The notes: generated by a model from the letters alone, not told the origin. DNA of 64,000 nt from Chryseobacterium formosum (GCF_026460885.1 NZ_JAOVZW010000004.1:1-64000), one strand, 5' to 3'; positions 34,462 through 43,765 are shown, numbered from the stretch's first letter. Translations and numbers: made by a program.

Positions 34462-34920
34462 ATGAAATTATTAACAATTCTTTTCGTAACATTCATTTTA
34501 GCTTTGTTAGGAACAAAAATTTTTCAAGGAGACTGGAATTTTCTTTTTTCCGGAAACATTGGGATGGCTGTTTTTATCATATTCACTGGTCTTTCGCATT
34601 TTAAATTCCAAAAAGGAATGGCTTTGATGATTCCCGATTTTGTTCCGGCAAAAATGTTTTGGGTTTATTGTACAGGAGTGATCGAAATTGCGGCTGGTAT
34701 TGGTCTTATGATTCCCTCAATGCGTGAACTGACTGCAATTTTGCTCATTATTTTCTTTGTTTTGGTTTTCATTGCTAATATAAATTCGTCCAAGAAAAAT
34801 ATCAACATTTTTAAGGCAGATTACTCAGGTCCGGGAATGAACTATCTCTATAAAGAAAGGGTTCCTATGCAGATTATTTTAATTTTATGGGCTTGGTTTT
34901 TTGGAATATATTTGAGCTGA
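34462..34920 (+). CDS. DoxX-like membrane protein
   Basis: A 152-residue protein with four membrane helices: TILFVTFILALLGTKIF, then GMAVFIIFTGLSHF, YCTGVIEIAAGIGLMIPSM and MQIILILWAWFFGIYL. The segment ALMIPDFVPAKMFWVYCTG matches the DoxX-like family. It is probably involved in redox balance at the membrane; the reaction is unknown. It has no close partner downstream. Confidence 0.82.
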   Translation: MKLLTILFVTFILALLGTKIFQGDWNFLFSGNIGMAVFIIFTGLSHFKFQKGMALMIPDFVPAKMFWVYCTGVIEIAAGIGLMIPSMRELTAILLIIFFVLVFIANINSSKKNINIFKADYSGPGMNYLYKERVPMQIILILWAWFFGIYLS

Positions 34921-35007
34921 AATTTAAGTTTAAATCAATTGAAATAACTTTGATTGATGCAAAATTCAAAACACGCTTTCCGATTTTTATCTCTCATCAA
35001 AAAATCT

Positions 35008-35015
35008 TACTTTTG
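35008..35015 (+). promoter_or_regulatory. -7 element of purB
   Basis: TACTTTTG, 27 bases before the purB ATG. I find no exact TTG at the -33 position. Confidence 0.4.
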
Positions 35016-35042
35016 CATATCTAAAAAAAGTAAAAGTAAAGA

Positions 35043-36470
35043 ATGAATTCCTACAAAAATCCATTGGAAGAGCGCTATTCAAGCGAAGAAATGTTGTTTA
35101 ACTTTTCTCACAACAACAAATTCCAGAACTGGAGAAAGCTTTGGATCGCTTTGGCTGAGATTGAAAAAGACCTTGGTCTTGACATCACAGACGAGCAAAT
35201 TGCAGAGTTGAAGGCCAATGTTGACAACATCGATTACGATAAAGCAGCAGAGTATGAGAAAAAATTCCGTCATGATGTGATGGCTCACGTTCACGCTTAT
35301 GGTGACGTTGCGCCTTCTGCAAAAGGAATTATTCACTTGGGAGCTACTTCGGCATTTGTAGGGGACAATACAGACTTAATTCAAATCCGTGACGGACTTT
35401 TAATTTTAAAGAAAAAGTTGGTTAACGTGATGAAAAATCTTTCGGATTTTGCAATTCAATATAAAGACCTTCCAACTTTAGGATTCACTCACTTTCAACC
35501 GGCTCAGTTAACGACTGTTGGAAAAAGAGCGACACTTTGGTTACAAAGTCTAGTTCTTGACATTGAGGAACTTGATTTCTTCTTAGAAACATTAAGATTC
35601 AGAGGTGTAAAAGGAACTACGGGAACTGCAGCAAGTTTCCTTGAGCTTTTCAACGGTGATTATTCTAAAGTAAAACACTTAGATAAAGAACTTTCGAAAA
35701 GATTTGGTTTCGAAAAAGTTTTCGGAGTTTCCGGACAAACTTATGACAGAAAAATTGATGCTAAAGTTGTTGCTTTATTAGGAAATATTGCGCAATCAGC
35801 TCATAAATTCACAAACGATCTACGTCTTCTTCAAAATTTGAAAGAAATTGAAGAACCATTCGAGAAAAACCAAATTGGTTCATCTGCCATGGCTTACAAG
35901 CGTAATCCAATGAGAAGCGAAAGAATCGGAGCATTGGCAAAATACGTGATGTCTTTGACGACAAGTTCTGCAATGGTGGCGTCAACTCAATGGTTTGAAA
36001 GAACTTTAGATGATTCTGCAAACAAGAGATTAACAATTCCTCAAGCGTTTTTAGCGGTTGATGCAATTCTATTGATTTGGAACAATATCATGAATGGAAT
36101 CGTGGTTTATCCAAACAGAATCAACAAACATATTATGGAAGAACTTCCTTTCATGGCGACAGAATACATCATCATGGAAGAAGTGAAAGCTGGTGGCGAC
36201 CGTCAGGAAATCCACGAAGTGATTAGAGTTCATTCAATGGAAGCTTCTAAAAAAGTGAAAGAAGAAGGTAAAGAAAACGATTTGATCGAAAGAATTTTAA
36301 ACGATAATTCGTTGAAATTAGACAAATCAAAACTAAAAGAAGTTCTTGATCCTAAAAACTTCATCGGTTTTGCACCAATTCAAACGGAGGAATTCATCGC
36401 AAATGAAGTCCAGCCAATTATTGACGCAAACAAAGATCTGATAGGACTAGAAGCTGATCTTAAAGTATAA
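35043..36470 (+). CDS. purB: Adenylosuccinate lyase
   Basis: A 475-residue fumarase/aspartase-superfamily enzyme. Marks are HLGATSAFVGDNTDLIQIRD (about 97-116), LPTLGFTHFQPAQLTTVGKR (about 144-163) and the signature GSSAMAYKRNPMRSERI (about 280). It cleaves SAICAR and adenylosuccinate to release fumarate in purine synthesis. It is monocistronic, ended by a terminator 5 bases after the stop. purL lies 1.4 kb downstream. Confidence 0.97.
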   Translation: MNSYKNPLEERYSSEEMLFNFSHNNKFQNWRKLWIALAEIEKDLGLDITDEQIAELKANVDNIDYDKAAEYEKKFRHDVMAHVHAYGDVAPSAKGIIHLGATSAFVGDNTDLIQIRDGLLILKKKLVNVMKNLSDFAIQYKDLPTLGFTHFQPAQLTTVGKRATLWLQSLVLDIEELDFFLETLRFRGVKGTTGTAASFLELFNGDYSKVKHLDKELSKRFGFEKVFGVSGQTYDRKIDAKVVALLGNIAQSAHKFTNDLRLLQNLKEIEEPFEKNQIGSSAMAYKRNPMRSERIGALAKYVMSLTTSSAMVASTQWFERTLDDSANKRLTIPQAFLAVDAILLIWNNIMNGIVVYPNRINKHIMEELPFMATEYIIMEEVKAGGDRQEIHEVIRVHSMEASKKVKEEGKENDLIERILNDNSLKLDKSKLKEVLDPKNFIGFAPIQTEEFIANEVQPIIDANKDLIGLEADLKV

Positions 36471-36474
36471 ATTG

Positions 36475-36503
36475 ATATGCAGTCTTTGGGCTGCATATTT
36501 TTT
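36475..36503 (+). terminator. Rho-independent terminator of purB
   Basis: ATATGCAG (36475-36482) and CTGCATAT (36491-36498) pair around an eight-base loop, followed by six T. Confidence 0.8.
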
Positions 36504-36511
36504 GAGCCTAC

Positions 36512-37843
36512 ATGAAAGATAAAATTAATATTACATTTATTTTTTTTGCAGTAATCATTTCAAGATTACCATTTATCTGGAATAGTCCGGGATTGGATAT
36601 TGATAATTGGCTTGTACTTCAGACAGGAAAGAAAATTCAGGAGACGGGAATTTATAGAGTATCACGACTTCCAGGATATCCAGTTTCAGAATATCTGGCT
36701 TCGTTTTTTGGAAATACAGCTTGGTTTGTTCTTAATATAATAAGTGTCTTATTCACAGCTTTTTGTTGTGTGATTTTTTACAAAATATTAGGGCATTTAG
36801 ATGCTAAAGATAAAATAATGGCTGCATTGGCTCTCGGTTTTGTGCATGCTGTTTTTATAGCATCTACAAACAGCATGGAATATATGTGGAGCTTATTTTT
36901 CCTGATGTTAGGAATATGGCTTGTTTTAAAAAGATATATTGGTTGGGCAGGATTGGCATTAGGATTAATGGTAGGTACAAGATTTACAAATGTTTTATTG
37001 TTATTGCCGATTGTGTACTTTTTATATTTTAATGCTAGAATCAGGTCTTTGAAAGACTATTTTTTGATGTTTGGAGTTGCATTATCAACTTTTGCTATAG
37101 TCTTCATTCCGGTTTTTAATAAGTATTCGTTGAGTATTTTCCCGGATGTTGGAGAAAGTTCAGTTGATATTAAAAGTATTGTAAGTCAATATACAATGTA
37201 CATTTATGGCATTTTAGGACTTTTAGGACTGTTGATAGGATTGATTTATATAATTTTTCAAAAAGATTTAATCAAGAATTTTCAGAGAAATAAAGAAATT
37301 CTGATTTTTTCGGGATTAATGATTTTAGTAACGAGCTTTTTATATTTAAAATTTCCATTTGAAAGTTATTATAATATACCGCTGATTCCGTTTGTAATAT
37401 TGGTTTTGGTATTTCTGATTCAGAATAAAATGGTAAAGAATATCATATTTTCTTTGTTTATTTTAAGTCCATTTGTTATTTATGTAAGTTCACATAAAAC
37501 TCAATTAAAAGGTGCTATTTTTGTAAATGAGAAAATGGAAAATGATTATTTAGAATATGCTCATTCTTTATATGAACAATTTTCTCTTCATAAAAACAAT
37601 AAGAAATTATTAATTACAGGTGGTTTTTATAACTGCTATTTATATAAGTATCAAAATAAAAGTAAAAATGAAAATGTTAAAATTTTAGGTAATCCTACTT
37701 TAAAACTAGTAGAATATTATATTTCTAAAGGTTATAAAGTATTTTATCCAAAAGGTATTGAGCAAGAAGTAATGTTTTTTAATCAATATGATATTTCTAA
37801 ATATGGCGAAAGCTTATTGGAACCCTTTAATTTTGACAGATAA
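36512..37843 (+). CDS. Polytopic membrane protein, GT-C glycosyltransferase-like
   Basis: A 443-residue protein with about 10-11 membrane helices. The first loop has an Asp-containing PGLDIDNWLVLQTG and then RLPGYPVSEYLA, a pattern seen in GT-C mannosyl/arabinosyl-type transferases that use lipid-linked sugars. A large polar C-terminal region (about 340-443) would be extracytoplasmic. I cannot name donor or acceptor. Its DNA is very AT-rich compared with purB and purL. It starts nine bases after the purB terminator and ends ten bases before the purL ATG, so purL may depend on its transcript. Confidence 0.7.
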   Translation: MKDKINITFIFFAVIISRLPFIWNSPGLDIDNWLVLQTGKKIQETGIYRVSRLPGYPVSEYLASFFGNTAWFVLNIISVLFTAFCCVIFYKILGHLDAKDKIMAALALGFVHAVFIASTNSMEYMWSLFFLMLGIWLVLKRYIGWAGLALGLMVGTRFTNVLLLLPIVYFLYFNARIRSLKDYFLMFGVALSTFAIVFIPVFNKYSLSIFPDVGESSVDIKSIVSQYTMYIYGILGLLGLLIGLIYIIFQKDLIKNFQRNKEILIFSGLMILVTSFLYLKFPFESYYNIPLIPFVILVLVFLIQNKMVKNIIFSLFILSPFVIYVSSHKTQLKGAIFVNEKMENDYLEYAHSLYEQFSLHKNNKKLLITGGFYNCYLYKYQNKSKNENVKILGNPTLKLVEYYISKGYKVFYPKGIEQEVMFFNQYDISKYGESLLEPFNFDR

Positions 37844-37853
37844 TAAAGTAAAA

Positions 37854-40800
37854 ATGAACAAGAGAATTTTCGTAGAAAAAAGAGGAATTTTCGACGTAGA
37901 AAGTCCAAAAATTTTTGATGAAGTAAAAGCGGTTGTTCCGTCTATCAAAAGCGTAAAAGTGTATAACGTTTACGATATTTTTGGATTAAATGATGGCGAA
38001 TTCGAAAAAGTGGTCAACAGCACTTTCGTAGATCCGGTTACTGATATTTTAATCGAAGAAAATCCTGCAAAAGGAACTCATTTCGCATTAGAATTTTTAC
38101 CTGGACAATACGATCAGCGTGCGGATTCTGCTCAACAGTGTATCGCCTTACTGACTGAAAATGAGAAGTCTAAAGTAAGAAGCGGAAAACTCATCGAATT
38201 TGAAGGTATCTCCGAATCTGATTTAGCAAAAATCAAAGATCTTCTTATCAATAAAGTGGAATCTCAGGAAAAAGATTTATCAATTTTAGATATTCCTGCA
38301 GAAGAAACGCCGTCAAAAGTAATTGTTCATGAAGGTTTTATCAACTTTGATGATGCTCAGTTGGAAGAATTCTTTAACAGTCACGGTTTTGCTTTAGGTT
38401 TGGATGATTTGAAATTCATTCAGGAATATTTTAAAACTGAAAAAAGAAATCCTACAGAAACTGAACTTAAAGTTTTAGATACGTATTGGAGTGACCACTG
38501 CCGTCACACGACGTTTGAAACAGAGCTGTCAAATATTGAATTCGAAGGACAGTTTAAACATACATTGGAAACGATTTTCAATGATTATATCGAAAAAAGA
38601 AAATTCTTAGGACGTGAATTGAAACCAATTTCTTTAATGGATCTGGCGACCGTTTGCGGAAGATATTTCCATAAAACAGGCGATTTGGAAAACTTGGTGG
38701 TTTCTGATGAAATCAATGCCTGTACCATCCAAATCGAAGCTGAATACGATGGTAAAAAAGAACCATGGTATTTATTATTCAAAAATGAAACACACAATCA
38801 CCCGACAGAAATTGAACCTTTTGGAGGTGCTTCAACGTGTTTAGGTGGCGCGATTAGAGATCCTTTGTCTGGACGTTCTTTCGTTTTCCAAGCGATGAGA
38901 TTAACAGGTGCTGCTGATGTTTTGGAGTCAGTTGATAAAACTTTACCTGGTAAATTACCTCAAAAAACAATCACAAAACAGGCTGCAAATGGATATTCTT
39001 CTTACGGTAACCAAATCGGTTTGGCGACTACAATGGTTTCTGAAATCTACGATGAAGGTTACAAAGCAAAAAGAATGGAAGTTGGTTTCGTTACAGGAGC
39101 CGTTCCTGTGGATTGGGTAAGACGTGAAAAGCCTGAAGCTGGTGATTCTATCATTATTTTAGGGGGTGCAACAGGTCGTGACGGTGTTGGTGGAGCAAGC
39201 GGAAGTTCAAAAGAACAGGACGAAACTTCTATTCACACAATGAGTTCTGAAGTTCAGAAAGGAAATGCAGTTGAAGAGCGTAAAATCCAAAGATTATTCA
39301 GAAATCCTGAAGTAACGAGACTGATTAAAAAATCAAACGACTTTGGAGCTGGTGGAGTTTCTGTAGCCATCGGCGAAATCGCTGATTCTTTGGAAGTTAA
39401 TCTTGATGTTTTACCTTTAAAATACGAAGGTTTGAACGGAACCGAGCTTGCTATTTCTGAATCTCAGGAAAGAATGGCAGTTGTGGTTGAACCAAAAGAT
39501 AAAGATCAGTTCATCAAGTTCTGTGAAGCTGAAAATATTGTAGCTGTTGAGGTTGCAAAAGTGACAGATTCAGGAAGAATGCAGATGTTTTGGAGAGGCG
39601 ATAAAATTGTTGACCTTTCTAGAGAATTTTTAGATACAAACGGATGCTCCAAAAGTCAGGAAGTTAAGATTACGCATCTTAATGAATTGAAAAATGAGAC
39701 TTTAGCATTCAATGAAGAAAATTTCTTGAAAATATTAAGCGATAAAAACGTTGCTTCTCAAAAAGGTCTGTTAGAAATGTTTGATTCATCGATTGGCACT
39801 ACTACGGTTGCAATGCCTTTAGGTGGGAAATACCAACAGACTTTGATGGAAGGAAGTGCTCAGACGCTACCCATTTTAGGAGCGAAAAATATCGAAACTG
39901 TTTCTTTGGCAAGTTGGGGATTTGATGCTGAAATTTCAAAGCAAAACTCGTTATTGGGAGCTTCTTATGCAGTGGTTGAAAGCGTTGCCAAAATCGTGGC
40001 GATGGGTGGCGATTATAAAAATATCAGATTCAGTTTTCAGGAATATTTTGAGAAATTGGGTCAGAATCGTGAAAAATGGGGCAAGCCTTTAGCGTCTCTT
40101 TTAGGAGCTTATGATGCTCAAATCAACTTCGGTTTAGCTGCCATTGGAGGTAAGGATTCAATGAGTGGAACGTATCAGGATTTGAATGTTCCGCCAACGT
40201 TGATTTCTTTCGCTTGTGCCAATGGTGAGAAGAAAAATGTTATCTCTCCGGAATTTAAACAGGCAGGAAATAAACTTTATTTCTTCAACCACATTCCACA
40301 GGAGAACGGACTTCCAAACTATGAAAATCTCAAGACAGTTTTTGAATTGATTTTTGAAAATATCAAAGCTGGAAAAATTGTTTCAGTGAAAACGATTAAA
40401 GAAGGAGGTGTTGCAGTTGCTTTAGCAAAAATGAGTTTCGGAAACAGGTTGGGAGCTGAAATAAATGTTGCTGACGAGAATGTTTTATTAGCTAAAAATA
40501 TCGGAAGTTTAATCATTGAATCAACTGAAGAATTAAGTTCTGTTGAACTTCAATTAATAGGTGAAATTGAAAATTCAAATATTTTGAAAATCAGTAATTT
40601 GAATATTGAAATCGGAAAATTACTTGAAGCCAATACGAAAACTTTCGAAAACCTTTTCTCAACGGTTGAAAAAGAAAAAATTACGGTTGAGTTGGATTCA
40701 AAACTGAACTCAATCAACCCAAGAAATATCATCATTAAGAAACAAGGACTGGCGAAACCAAGAGTTTTTGCACCGGTTTTCCCAGGAACAAACTGTGAAT

Positions 40801-41546
40801 ACGATACGCTGAATGCATTCCAAAAAGAAGGTGCAATTGTAAGCAGTTTACCTTTAATCAATATCAATCATCAGTTGCTTGATGAAAGCATCGATGCTTG
40901 GGTAGAAGAAATTAAACAGTCACAGATTTTGGCATTTTCAGGAGGCTTCTCTGCAGGTGATGAACCGGACGGCTCTGCCAAATTTATCGTGAACGTTCTG
41001 AAGAATGAAAAGATGAAAAATGCCGTTCACGAATTGCTCGACAGAGACGGAATCATCATAGGAATCTGTAACGGTTTTCAGGCTTTGGTTAAGTCAGGTT
41101 TGTTGCCTTATGGAAGAATAAAAGATTTGGATGAAAATTCTCCGACATTGGCTCACAACGCAATCAGAAGACACATTTCTCAAATGGTAAATGTGAAAGT
41201 TCTGAATGACGAATCGCCTTGGTTGAAAGGAATGAAAGATCAGGTTTTTACAATTCCAATTTCTCACGGTGAGGGTCGTTTTATGGCTTCAGAGCAGGAA
41301 ATTCAGAAGTTGTATGAGAACGGACAAATCGCTACCCAATATTTAGATTTAGACGGAAATATCGCTCACGGGATGCCATTCAATCCAAACAATTCATTGT
41401 TCGGAATTGAGGGAATTACAAGTCCTTGTGGAAAAATCTATGGTAGAATGGGGCACCCTGAACGTTTTGCGGAAGGTTTGATGAAGAATATACCAACTGC
41501 TAATTACCACAATATCTTTAAAAATGGAGTAGAATACTTCAAATAA
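37854..41546 (+). CDS. purL: Phosphoribosylformylglycinamidine synthase
   Basis: A 1230-residue large-type FGAM synthase. The central AIR-synthase-like halves include YWSDHCRHTTFETEL (about 210-225), ETHNHPTEIEPFGGASTCLGG and GGKDSMSGT. The C-terminal class I glutamine amidotransferase (about 965-1230) has FPGTNCEYD, nucleophile Cys in GICNGFQALVKSG and the HGEGRF and GRMGHPER motifs. It catalyses the ATP- and glutamine-dependent fourth step of purine synthesis. The ATG at 37854 matches the family N-terminus; upstream in-frame codons lie inside the GT-C-like gene. Confidence 0.97.
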   Translation: MNKRIFVEKRGIFDVESPKIFDEVKAVVPSIKSVKVYNVYDIFGLNDGEFEKVVNSTFVDPVTDILIEENPAKGTHFALEFLPGQYDQRADSAQQCIALLTENEKSKVRSGKLIEFEGISESDLAKIKDLLINKVESQEKDLSILDIPAEETPSKVIVHEGFINFDDAQLEEFFNSHGFALGLDDLKFIQEYFKTEKRNPTETELKVLDTYWSDHCRHTTFETELSNIEFEGQFKHTLETIFNDYIEKRKFLGRELKPISLMDLATVCGRYFHKTGDLENLVVSDEINACTIQIEAEYDGKKEPWYLLFKNETHNHPTEIEPFGGASTCLGGAIRDPLSGRSFVFQAMRLTGAADVLESVDKTLPGKLPQKTITKQAANGYSSYGNQIGLATTMVSEIYDEGYKAKRMEVGFVTGAVPVDWVRREKPEAGDSIIILGGATGRDGVGGASGSSKEQDETSIHTMSSEVQKGNAVEERKIQRLFRNPEVTRLIKKSNDFGAGGVSVAIGEIADSLEVNLDVLPLKYEGLNGTELAISESQERMAVVVEPKDKDQFIKFCEAENIVAVEVAKVTDSGRMQMFWRGDKIVDLSREFLDTNGCSKSQEVKITHLNELKNETLAFNEENFLKILSDKNVASQKGLLEMFDSSIGTTTVAMPLGGKYQQTLMEGSAQTLPILGAKNIETVSLASWGFDAEISKQNSLLGASYAVVESVAKIVAMGGDYKNIRFSFQEYFEKLGQNREKWGKPLASLLGAYDAQINFGLAAIGGKDSMSGTYQDLNVPPTLISFACANGEKKNVISPEFKQAGNKLYFFNHIPQENGLPNYENLKTVFELIFENIKAGKIVSVKTIKEGGVAVALAKMSFGNRLGAEINVADENVLLAKNIGSLIIESTEELSSVELQLIGEIENSNILKISNLNIEIGKLLEANTKTFENLFSTVEKEKITVELDSKLNSINPRNIIIKKQGLAKPRVFAPVFPGTNCEYDTLNAFQKEGAIVSSLPLININHQLLDESIDAWVEEIKQSQILAFSGGFSAGDEPDGSAKFIVNVLKNEKMKNAVHELLDRDGIIIGICNGFQALVKSGLLPYGRIKDLDENSPTLAHNAIRRHISQMVNVKVLNDESPWLKGMKDQVFTIPISHGEGRFMASEQEIQKLYENGQIATQYLDLDGNIAHGMPFNPNNSLFGIEGITSPCGKIYGRMGHPERFAEGLMKNIPTANYHNIFKNGVEYFK

Positions 41547-41590
41547 AATACTCGATTTTAATAGTAAGTTTTTATGCTTTTTGTAATTTA

Positions 41591-41974
41591 ATGAAAAAGG
41601 ATAATTTAAATAAAAAAATGACTGTCATCAATGGCAGTCATTTTTATAATCTCGACGGTTTCTACGAGGAAATTTCTCAACTTTTTATGAAAAATAAAGA
41701 TTGGAAAGTCGGAACATTAGATGGTTTTGATGATATTTTGTACGGAGTTGAAACAGATATTACTTGGAAAAATTCTCAAAAATCAAAAGAAGATTTAGGT
41801 TTTAAAGCAACGAAAGAATTTTATGAAAATAAAATCAAACAGGGGAAATCTTTCAATATCAATTTAGCTAAAGAAAAGCTGGGTGATTTAATTGCCGGAA
41901 ACGGACAAACCTTGTATGAAATTCTGATTGAAATTATAGAATCGCATAAAAACATTACTCTAATTTTAGAATAA
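41591..41974 (+). CDS. Barstar-family ribonuclease inhibitor homologue
   Basis: A 127-residue protein; the family core begins at MTVINGSHFYNLDGFYEEIS, with GTLDGFDDILYG following (about residues 49-60), the stretch that in barstar contacts and blocks a ribonuclease. There is no barnase-like or other toxin gene nearby, so it is an orphan inhibitor or serves another ligand. Two starts are possible: 41591, which adds a Lys/Asn-rich nonamer, or 41618, which lies inside a strong hairpin (41614-41645). Confidence 0.82.
   Translation: MKKDNLNKKMTVINGSHFYNLDGFYEEISQLFMKNKDWKVGTLDGFDDILYGVETDITWKNSQKSKEDLGFKATKEFYENKIKQGKSFNINLAKEKLGDLIAGNGQTLYEILIEIIESHKNITLILE
41614..41645 (+). terminator. Terminator-like hairpin over the barstar start
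   Basis: AAAAATGACTGTCA (41614-41627) pairs with TGGCAGTCATTTTT (41632-41645), 14 positions with one U-G pair and a TCAA loop. It has the form of an intrinsic terminator, with an A-tract and a U-tract, yet contains the ATG at 41618. It may end purL transcripts or attenuate the barstar gene. Confidence 0.65.
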
Positions 41975-41983
41975 TTACATCCG

Positions 41984-42083
41984 TTTTTGTCATTCAGAGT
42001 GAAACGGAGTGAAGCGTGGAATCTAAACTGCATTTATATAAGCTAATGAAAAAATATCGCTGAGATTCCTCCGGAATGACAAA
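41984..42083. repeat. 100-bp palindromic repeat, GGAATGACA family
   Basis: TTTTTGTCATTC opens at 41984 and GGAATGACAAA closes at 42083, with GGAATCT and AGATTCC pairing further in. It separates the convergent barstar and dgkA genes. Related copies or arms: 26886-26965, 14273-14293, 30072-30108. Confidence 0.65.
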
Positions 42084-42094
42084 TGTTCTGCACA

Positions 42095-42448
42095 TTAAAA
42101 GATATATTTCCAGTAAACCAAAATCCCCACAATTACAGACAAAATTGCTGTTAAAATAACTCCACCGGCAGAAATATCTTTAATGAAACCAATTTTTTTA
42201 TCAAATTCAGGTTGAATAAAATCACAGGTTTTTTCAATCGCTGTATTGAAAATTTCCGCAACTAAAACGCCAAAGGAAACCAATAGAATAAGTATGGTAT
42301 CTATACTTGAAAGTTTAAGATAAAAAATCAAAAAAACATTCACAGCGAAAGCAAATAATTCAAGCTGAAAATTTCTTTCAGATTTCATTATTAGAAAAAT
42401 ACCCCGAAAAGCGTTCAATAAACTTTTATGAATAGGCGGCTTGCGCAT
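42095..42448 (-). CDS. dgkA: Diacylglycerol/undecaprenol kinase family protein
   Basis: A 117-residue DgkA-type membrane kinase with three helices. SERNFQLELFAFAVNVF contains the conserved Glu, and LVAEIFNTAIEKTCDFI the catalytic Glu and Asn. AGGVILTAILSVIVG is the last helix. Such short enzymes phosphorylate diacylglycerol or undecaprenol. The start at 42448 (MRKPPIHKS) is preferred to 42508, which would place a 20-residue extension close to the divergent dnaN promoter. Which lipid is used cannot be told. Confidence 0.88.
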   Translation of the reverse strand: MRKPPIHKSLLNAFRGIFLIMKSERNFQLELFAFAVNVFLIFYLKLSSIDTILILLVSFGVLVAEIFNTAIEKTCDFIQPEFDKKIGFIKDISAGGVILTAILSVIVGILVYWKYIF

Positions 42449-42536
42449 CGTTATTTGATTATTAACAAAGATAAATTTATTTTGATAGTTGTTAATAACT
42501 CTCAACATTATTTTTTTCTATCTGTTTTGTATTTGT

Positions 42537-42544
42537 TATATTTG
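42537..42544 (+). promoter_or_regulatory. -7 element of dnaN
   Basis: TATATTTG, 22 bases before the dnaN ATG. The -33 region is a T-run without an exact TTG. Confidence 0.45.
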
Positions 42545-42565
42545 TAGAAACTTATTTTTAAATCT

Positions 42566-43696
42566 ATGAAATTTATTATTTCAAGTGGTGAACTGCAGAA
42601 GGCTTTACAAACTGTAAGTGGCGTAATATCAAGTTCTCAGTCGAGACCGATTTTAGAAAACTATCTTTTTGAACTAAACGAAAACAACGTTACTATTACT
42701 GCATCCGATGGCGAAACTACGCTTATTACTTCTCTGGAAGTAAAGTCTGATGATTCTGGTAAATTTGCTGTTCCTGCTAAAATTTTTCAAGATTTTATCA
42801 AAACGTATGGTGAGCAACCTCTTACTTTGGCGGTGAAAGATAACGCTGAAGGTACAGGTAGTTTGCTTGAGATTTTAGACGAGAAAGATAATTTTGCGGT
42901 TGCATTAGACAATGCCGATGATTATCCTGAAATTCCTGAATTTGATGCAGCGCAGTCTGTAACAATGCCTGCAGGAGTTTTGTCTGAAGCTTTAACCAAT
43001 ACGCTTTTCGCAACAAGTAATGATTCTCTTCGTCCGGTAATGACAGGGGTTTTGTTCCAGTTTGGTGAAAATGAAACTAACTTTGTTTCTACAGATTCTC
43101 ACAGATTGGTAGTTTATAAAAGAACAGACTTGATGAATGCCGAACCAATGGAATTCATCATGCCTAAAAAACCTTTGAATATTTTCAAAAATATTTTAGC
43201 AAGCTCAAATGAAGATCTAACGATTGACTTCAACGAGAATATGGCTAAATTTACTTTTGGTAAACATATCTGGATTTGTAGATTAATCGACGGAAAATAT
43301 CCTAACTACACGGCGGTAATTCCAAAAGAGAATCCAAATGTATTGACAATTAACAGAAACCTTTTATTAGGTGCGATTAAGAGAGCGTCAATCATGTCAA
43401 ACAAATCAACAAATCAAGTTAGGTTTAAATTGTCTGCAAATATTCTTCATCTTCACGCAGAAGATACGGAATATGCAAACAAAGCAGATATGCAGATTCC
43501 TTGCGATTATAACGGAGAAGATATCAACATCGGTTTTAGTTCTAAATTCTTAACAGAGATGTTGGGTATTTTAGGAGCAGATGATATTACAATGAAGATG
43601 TCTCAGCCAAATAGACCAGGAATCATTGAGCCACTTGATGGTCTTGAAGAAAATGAAAATATCTTAATGCTTTCAATGCCTGTGATTGGATTGTAA
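42566..43696 (+). CDS. dnaN: DNA polymerase III subunit beta (sliding clamp)
   Basis: A 376-residue beta clamp with three similar domains, beginning MKFIISSGELQKALQTVSGV and ending MLSMPVIGL. SRPILENYLFEL, TDSHRLVVYKR (about 180-190) and the domain-3 hydrophobic groove region match the family. It holds the replicative polymerase on DNA. It is not next to dnaA or gyrB here. It has its own promoter and a strong terminator. Confidence 0.97.
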   Translation: MKFIISSGELQKALQTVSGVISSSQSRPILENYLFELNENNVTITASDGETTLITSLEVKSDDSGKFAVPAKIFQDFIKTYGEQPLTLAVKDNAEGTGSLLEILDEKDNFAVALDNADDYPEIPEFDAAQSVTMPAGVLSEALTNTLFATSNDSLRPVMTGVLFQFGENETNFVSTDSHRLVVYKRTDLMNAEPMEFIMPKKPLNIFKNILASSNEDLTIDFNENMAKFTFGKHIWICRLIDGKYPNYTAVIPKENPNVLTINRNLLLGAIKRASIMSNKSTNQVRFKLSANILHLHAEDTEYANKADMQIPCDYNGEDINIGFSSKFLTEMLGILGADDITMKMSQPNRPGIIEPLDGLEENENILMLSMPVIGL

Positions 43697-43716
43697 GATT
43701 TAAGAAAAATATAAAT

Positions 43717-43746
43717 AAAAAGGATTTCAATTTTGAAATCCTTTTT
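43717..43746. terminator. Bidirectional terminator between dnaN and the next gene
   Basis: A perfect 13-bp stem, AAAAAGGATTTCA (43717-43729) with its complement (43734-43746), loop ATTT. It has an A-tract on one side and a T-tract on the other and serves two convergent genes. Confidence 0.85.
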
Positions 43747-43765
43747 ATTTATATTAAGAGGAATG

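Noticed and set aside
40550..40867. Minus-strand frames inside purL (also 38585-38797, 40319-40516)
   Set aside because: They are antisense shadows of a well-matched long enzyme gene with no family match of their own.
41591..41974. Toxin-antitoxin system at the barstar homologue
   Set aside because: No ribonuclease or other toxin gene is adjacent; only the inhibitor family is present.
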